Shown here: positions 6,521 through 6,711 of the stretch, piece by piece
Layout: each line of letters begins with the position of its first letter
Numbering within the stretch: the stretch's first letter is position 1
Assembly (NCBI GenBank): GCA_026982915.1
Contig: JALWQU010000074.1
Span: forward strand, 1 to 6,711
DNA length: 6,711 nt
Reading direction: 5' to 3'
DNA from: Candidatus Altimarinota bacterium
Lineage (GTDB): Bacteria; Patescibacteriota; Gracilibacteria; UBA4473
Program-made: the position numbers and the translations under genes
The notes under the pieces: generated by a model
Told to the model about the DNA's origin: nothing
The model's input: only the letters and a program-made list of their open reading frames with translations
Database searches by the model: none

Positions 6521-6544
6521 GGAATTACTAAAAATCTTCTAAAC
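6504..6544. repeat. Inverted repeat spanning two convergent gene ends, possible bidirectional terminator
   Basis: GTTTAGAAGATTT (6504-6516) and AAATCTTCTAAAC (6532-6544) are perfect 13-bp arms. After one C/A mismatch, the two TAG stop codons (6518-6520 and its complement 6528-6530) add three more pairs, leaving a 7-nt loop. The stem therefore encodes the last codons of both the mutase and the YraN-like gene, each ending Leu-Glu-Asp-Phe-stop. It is placed where a bidirectional terminator would be, but the stem is AT-rich and no clear U-tract follows on either strand, so termination is an inference. Confidence 0.65.
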
Positions 6545-6711
6545 CGATATTTTCAACGTGTTCACAAAATATTTTGCCGTCTTGTTGTCGAAGGAAAAGA
6601 CCGTCAATCTGAAAAGGTGGCGGGTCTTTTAGTTTCAATTTTTTATAAAAATAATCATAGCCCGCTCGCATGATTTTTTGTATTTTAGCACGGGTAACCG
6701 AAGCTTTGGCA
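6528..6711 (-). CDS. YraN/UPF0102 family protein, C-terminal part, cut by window edge
   Basis: An open frame enters from the right edge on the minus strand and ends at a TAG (6528-6530), giving 60 residues. It begins AKASVTRAKIQKIMRAGYDY and continues to FQIDGLFL, then DGKIFCEHVENIGLEDF. The order VTR-x-K followed by a helix, then a hydrophobic strand with an Asp, then a G-x-I-x-x-x-HVEN ending matches the C-terminus of YraN/UPF0102 proteins (usual form VTxxKxxK, RFDVVAV, xIEHIxNAF). That family has a restriction-endonuclease-like fold and is often found in housekeeping regions; its function is not well established. The N-terminal catalytic Asp and Glu-x-Lys residues would lie beyond the edge and cannot be checked. 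Only 7 bp separate its stop from the mutase stop. Confidence 0.7.
   Translation of the reverse strand, partial: AKASVTRAKIQKIMRAGYDYFYKKLKLKDPPPFQIDGLFLRQQDGKIFCEHVENIGLEDF

Noticed and set aside
1..6711. CRISPR array, tRNA, rRNA, insertion sequence or riboswitch
   Set aside because: No regularly spaced repeats, cloverleaf, transposase, terminal repeats or recognisable aptamer were seen on either strand.

Overview
The window looks like chromosomal DNA from a bacterium with a compact genome. It holds five complete protein genes and one cut-off gene. Intergenic gaps are at most about 150 bp, and there is no phage, transposon, CRISPR array, tRNA or rRNA that I can recognise. GC is moderate (individual lines of aspS exceed 50%). 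The standard code fits: no in-frame TGA interrupts a gene, and all six visible stops are TAA or TAG. The lack of Shine-Dalgarno sites, the tight packing and the protein sequences suggest an uncultured lineage such as Patescibacteria/CPR (perhaps near Peregrinibacteria). That placement is an impression, not a demonstration.

Layout. 1-139 is a promoter-bearing leader. 140-1906 (+) is aspS, aspartyl-tRNA synthetase. Its stop overlaps the stop of the convergent gene at 1903-2433 (-), a small alpha/beta hydrolase with a visible Ser-Asp-His triad. 2464-2577 carries a clear sigma70-type promoter for the hydrolase with a 9-bp tandem repeat over its -35 box. 2578-3114 (-) is an unrecognised, notably AT-rich 178-residue gene, preceded by a 153-bp gap with an 11-bp-period direct repeat. 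3268-4785 (-) is purH, the bifunctional enzyme for the last two steps of IMP synthesis. A 151-bp divergent promoter region separates it from 4937-6520 (+), a phosphomannomutase/phosphoglucomutase with an unusual internal insertion. The right edge (6528-6711, -) holds the C-terminal 60 residues of a YraN/UPF0102-type protein, whose tail and the mutase tail form one inverted repeat.

The genes do not form a single pathway. They are housekeeping functions (translation, purine synthesis, sugar-phosphate supply for envelope glycans, DNA metabolism) plus one accessory-looking gene. The most interesting points are: the AspRS carries residues typical of the non-discriminating type, implying indirect Asn-tRNA synthesis; gene starts are fixed by close upstream stops yet have no Shine-Dalgarno, some with -10-like boxes 6-7 nt before the ATG; the mutase has an insertion of roughly 55-60 residues; and two convergent genes end in the same Leu-Glu-Asp-Phe-stop through a coding hairpin. 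I found no clear previously undescribed multi-gene system.
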